Assembly: GCA_030448185.1 (NCBI GenBank)
Contig: JAUJNL010000052.1
Location: forward strand, 1 to 38,712
Direction of reading: 5' to 3'
DNA from: Cytophagales bacterium
Lineage (GTDB): Bacteria > Bacteroidota > Bacteroidia > Cytophagales > 172606-1
Length of the DNA stretch: 38,712 bases
The position numbers were made by a program, and so were the translations under genes. Within the stretch, counting starts at the first letter, position 1; each line of letters opens with the position of its first letter. Shown here in pieces: positions 36,205-38,712 of the stretch. Under the pieces are notes generated by a model. It worked only from the letters and a program-made list of their open reading frames with translations. It was not told where the DNA came from and did no database searches.

Positions 36205-38712
36205 TTATCCTGCCTGTAGCCGGAAACCTACTTGAGGCCGGTTGGTGCGGTCAGTATGCTCCTGGAAAGCGTTGACATCCTCCACCGTGACCGTACCGAT
36301 TACATCCTGCGTACGTTCGGCATTGGAGAGCAGGGCCATGCGAAGATGTTGCTTCCGGACGGCGCCCTGTACAATTTTGCGTACTGAACGAGCATTGCCA
36401 AAGAACTTATCACGCCGGTCGTGCAGATCCTGTAACTGAATACGCAGGTGTTTTTCCGCGTCTTCATCAGGCACCAGCCCTTCCGATTTAAACATCGTTT
36501 TGGCTACTTCGTACAACTCGTCCGCGTTCAGGTCTTCAAAATGCAGGGCTTTATCAAAGCGAGATTTTAAGCCTGGATTAGCCTCCAGGAAACGGCTCAT
36601 ATTTTCGGGATACCCGGCAACAATCACAGCGAACTGTCCGCGCCGGTCTTCCATCTGCTTCAGCAGCGTCTCAATGGCTTCCTTGCCAAAATCATTTTCA
36701 CTGCCATTGCTCAGGGTATAGGCTTCATCAACAAAAAGTACCCCGCCGATGGCCTTTTCAATCATGCCCGAAGTCTTAATTGCTGTCTGGCCGATGTAAC
36801 CAGCTACCATTGACTGCCGGTCGCATTCTACAAGATGGCCGCGTTCCAGCAGACCAAGCGCTTTAAATAGCTTGGCTACAATCCGGGCCACGGTAGTTTT
36901 ACCCGTACCGGGGTTGCCGGTAAATACGGTATGCAAGGAGAATTTATGGAGTACTTCTTTCCCTGATTCACGGTAGAACTTCACCAGTTTTACCAGTTCG
37001 TGCAGCTCGGTTTTGATGGAAGAGAGGCCCGTAAGGGAATTCAATTCTTCCAATGCCTCATTGAGCAGTTCTTCATCCAGGTGAATGTCAGGCAGTGCAT
37101 TTGACTTATTCTTGAACATGCATTTAACATCCTCCAGGGCAATCTCTTTCAATTGCTCCGTGGTAACGGTGCTTAGGTTTCCATTCCGGACGATCCGCAG
37201 GCCCATGTTCATTTTGGCTTCTTCCACCCAGGCATTTACCAGACGGGCATTGCCAAAGGTGCGGTCCCGGTTACGATACGCATCAATTAATTTTTCCTGC
37301 AGATAAGCCCTTGCTTCCGTAGTAAAATGTACCTGCTTATGTTCGGCCTTCTGGTCGGTAATCTTCATCAGTTCCTGCGGCAAATAATCCGGGAAGTGGT
37401 AATACAGATTGAAACGTGACTTCAGACCGGGATTGGATTCCAGAAATACCTGCATTTGCTGCGGGTAACCCGCTACTAAAATAGCCAGATCACCAGGTCC
37501 ATCAGACATCTCCTTAATCAGAATTTCAACTACTTCCCGGCCAAAATCCTGCTCATCGTTTTCACTGCGTACCAGGGAGTAGGCTTCGTCGATAAATAAT
37601 ATTCCCCCGCGGGCCTTATCAATTACTTCTTTTACTTTAGGAGCGGTCTGACCAATGTACTTTCCTACCAGCTCGGCCCGGCCTACTTCCATTACCGTAC
37701 CTTTGCTCAACAGGCCCATTTTGTGGTAAATTTTGCCAAGCATGGAGGCTACGGTGGTTTTACCCGTGCCGGGATTACCCGTAAATACCGTATGAAGACT
37801 CAGCTTCTGCGACTCCTCAAATCCCTGTTCCTGGCGGATCTTAAGGAATTTCAGGTAGGAAATATAGTCTGCTACTTTGGTCTTAATGTCAGTAAGCCCA
37901 ATCATATTATGCAGCTGCACCATCATATCATCCAGCGTTTCTTCCTCGGGCTGCCGCTGGCTGATGCTTTTGGACGGCGGGGTCAGGAAATGACCACCGC
38001 CGGAGTATACCTGCGGAATGCCCTGCACCCACTCTTCTCCTACTTCAAAGGGAAGCACCGCAATGGGCGTATCCATAAAAATCACCTCCAGCGTGTACCG
38101 GTCCTTGAACCAGGTCCGCTTTTCGGACGCCCCCCAGCCCGTAGTGACGCTTACCATATTATTGACGCCTTCCTGGTCAGGCTCAATCAGACGCAGATAA
38201 GACGTGCTGCCTTTCAGCTGGCCCGTGTCATTGTAAAAATTGAAGAACAATTCGCACTGCCAGGGCTGCGGCATTATGTTCACAAAGTTGAACTCGGCAA
38301 AAATGTACCGGGTTTCCTTGTTCTGAAACTGCGTAACGTACACCCGCTGGTCTTTAGCCACCCCTTCGTATCCGCCCTCGTACATCTTCACTGAGTCTAC
38401 TACAAAATAAGGATTGACTTCATCGGATACCTGACCAGCTTCTTCCACATAGAAGGCTTTGCGGCCTACCTTGTCTCCGTCAATATAAGCTTCCCATTCA
38501 TAGCTACCCTTCTTCCAGAAGGCTCCCGGCTCGGCCATTCCCCAGCTGTGCCGCGCCATTACAATGTTTTCTTCTTTGGAAACGTGCCGGTCAATAGTCA
38601 GGTGGCAGAGTTCCACCCGGCGGCCTTCGGCTTCCAGTGCATAACACTTAAATTCTAATTGCGCATCCCAATCTTCCTCGTCAAACTTCTTGTTAAAAAA
38701 GGACAGCTCACA
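36205..38712 (-). CDS. Tandem CbbX/SpoVK-like AAA+ ATPase (5' end outside window)
   Basis: The frame is open to base 38712, so the GTG at 38616 is not the start. About 835 residues are visible. An N-terminal beta-rich region (about 240 residues: [49 protein letters not shown]) precedes two AAA+ modules of the CbbX/CfxQ type. Module 1 has [17 protein letters not shown] and [12 protein letters not shown]; module 2 has [17 protein letters not shown] and [12 protein letters not shown]. Both carry the family-typical VAGYP and FGNAR blocks. CbbX-type ATPases remodel partners such as Rubisco or work with secretion systems (EccA). No Rubisco or secretion genes are in view. The N-terminal region presumably selects the client. 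Confidence 0.88.
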   Translation of the reverse strand, partial: CELSFFNKKFDEEDWDAQLEFKCYALEAEGRRVELCHLTIDRHVSKEENIVMARHSWGMAEPGAFWKKGSYEWEAYIDGDKVGRKAFYVEEAGQVSDEVNPYFVVDSVKMYEGGYEGVAKDQRVYVTQFQNKETRYIFAEFNFVNIMPQPWQCELFFNFYNDTGQLKGSTSYLRLIEPDQEGVNNMVSVTTGWGASEKRTWFKDRYTLEVIFMDTPIAVLPFEVGEEWVQGIPQVYSGGGHFLTPPSKSISQRQPEEETLDDMMVQLHNMIGLTDIKTKVADYISYLKFLKIRQEQGFEESQKLSLHTVFTGNPGTGKTTVASMLGKIYHKMGLLSKGTVMEVGRAELVGKYIGQTAPKVKEVIDKARGGILFIDEAYSLVRSENDEQDFGREVVEILIKEMSDGPGDLAILVAGYPQQMQVFLESNPGLKSRFNLYYHFPDYLPQELMKITDQKAEHKQVHFTTEARAYLQEKLIDAYRNRDRTFGNARLVNAWVEEAKMNMGLRIVRNGNLSTVTTEQLKEIALEDVKCMFKNKSNALPDIHLDEELLNEALEELNSLTGLSSIKTELHELVKLVKFYRESGKEVLHKFSLHTVFTGNPGTGKTTVARIVAKLFKALGLLERGHLVECDRQSMVAGYIGQTAIKTSGMIEKAIGGVLFVDEAYTLSNGSENDFGKEAIETLLKQMEDRRGQFAVIVAGYPENMSRFLEANPGLKSRFDKALHFEDLNADELYEVAKTMFKSEGLVPDEDAEKHLRIQLQDLHDRRDKFFGNARSVRKIVQGAVRKQHLRMALLSNAERTQDVIGTVTVEDVNAFQEHTDRTNRPQVGFRLQAG

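Noticed and set aside
38616..38616. GTG at 38616 as the true start of the AAA+ gene
   Set aside because: The same frame continues without a stop to the window edge and gives plausible protein ([19 protein letters not shown]), so the start lies outside.

Overview
The window reads as chromosome of a member of the Bacteroidota, most likely order Cytophagales and something near Spirosomataceae. The reasons are a SusC/SusD pair, Rcp1-type single-domain response regulators next to CHASE3 kinases, a KinB-like kinase with a sigma-54 regulator beside kdpF, an ArsS-type radical SAM cluster, a free-standing four-helix-bundle (23S rRNA IVP-type) gene, and near absence of Shine-Dalgarno sites. I see no tRNA, rRNA, CRISPR array, prophage or complete insertion sequence. 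Both window edges cut a gene.

Layout. 1-5758 (+): a signalling block with the tail of a hybrid kinase (three receivers), an IVP-type gene between two palindromes, a CHASE3-HAMP kinase, an Rcp1-like receiver, a receiver-kinase fusion and a second receiver. None has a DNA-binding output, so it looks like a phosphorelay. A terminator and a ferredoxin-type reductase follow (5838-6896). 7232-14032: a broken accessory island with a PHP/CehA-type metallohydrolase and the tail of a PI-PLC-like enzyme (-), then SusC and SusD (+); all four are interrupted by many small indels. 14535-18771: egtB (-), then a BadF-type amino-sugar kinase and murQ (peptidoglycan recycling) and an unknown acidic protein. 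18789-23270 (-): KinB-like kinase, PH-like membrane protein, a 25-codon kdpF and a sigma-54 response regulator, that is, the regulatory frame of a kdp locus without kdpABC. 23588-28970: cysteine hydrolase (-), smpB (+) and a large NtrY-like kinase (+). 29054-31812: a second lesion-rich stretch with a Uma2 gene, proC and a membrane-anchored SDR. 32110-36023: a lipoprotein and an arsenosugar-type set (DUF2064 glycosyltransferase, ArsS, CMD peroxidase-like protein; purine nucleoside phosphorylase divergent). 36205-38712 (-): a tandem CbbX-like AAA+ protein that runs off the right edge.

Two themes cut across the genes. First, intergenic DNA is full of structured repeats: locus-specific quasi-palindromes built from 7-12 base words, a 172-base nested inverted repeat, REP-like hairpins, and a 28-base repeat shared by two loci. 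Second, coding lesions cluster at 7.2-13.5 kb and 28.7-30.9 kb. They are mostly single-base losses, often in G/C runs, and they hit even the housekeeping gene proC, so consensus error must be excluded before calling these genes dead. Two exact or near-exact tandem duplications (20 and 37 bases) each split a sensor kinase and are of a different nature.
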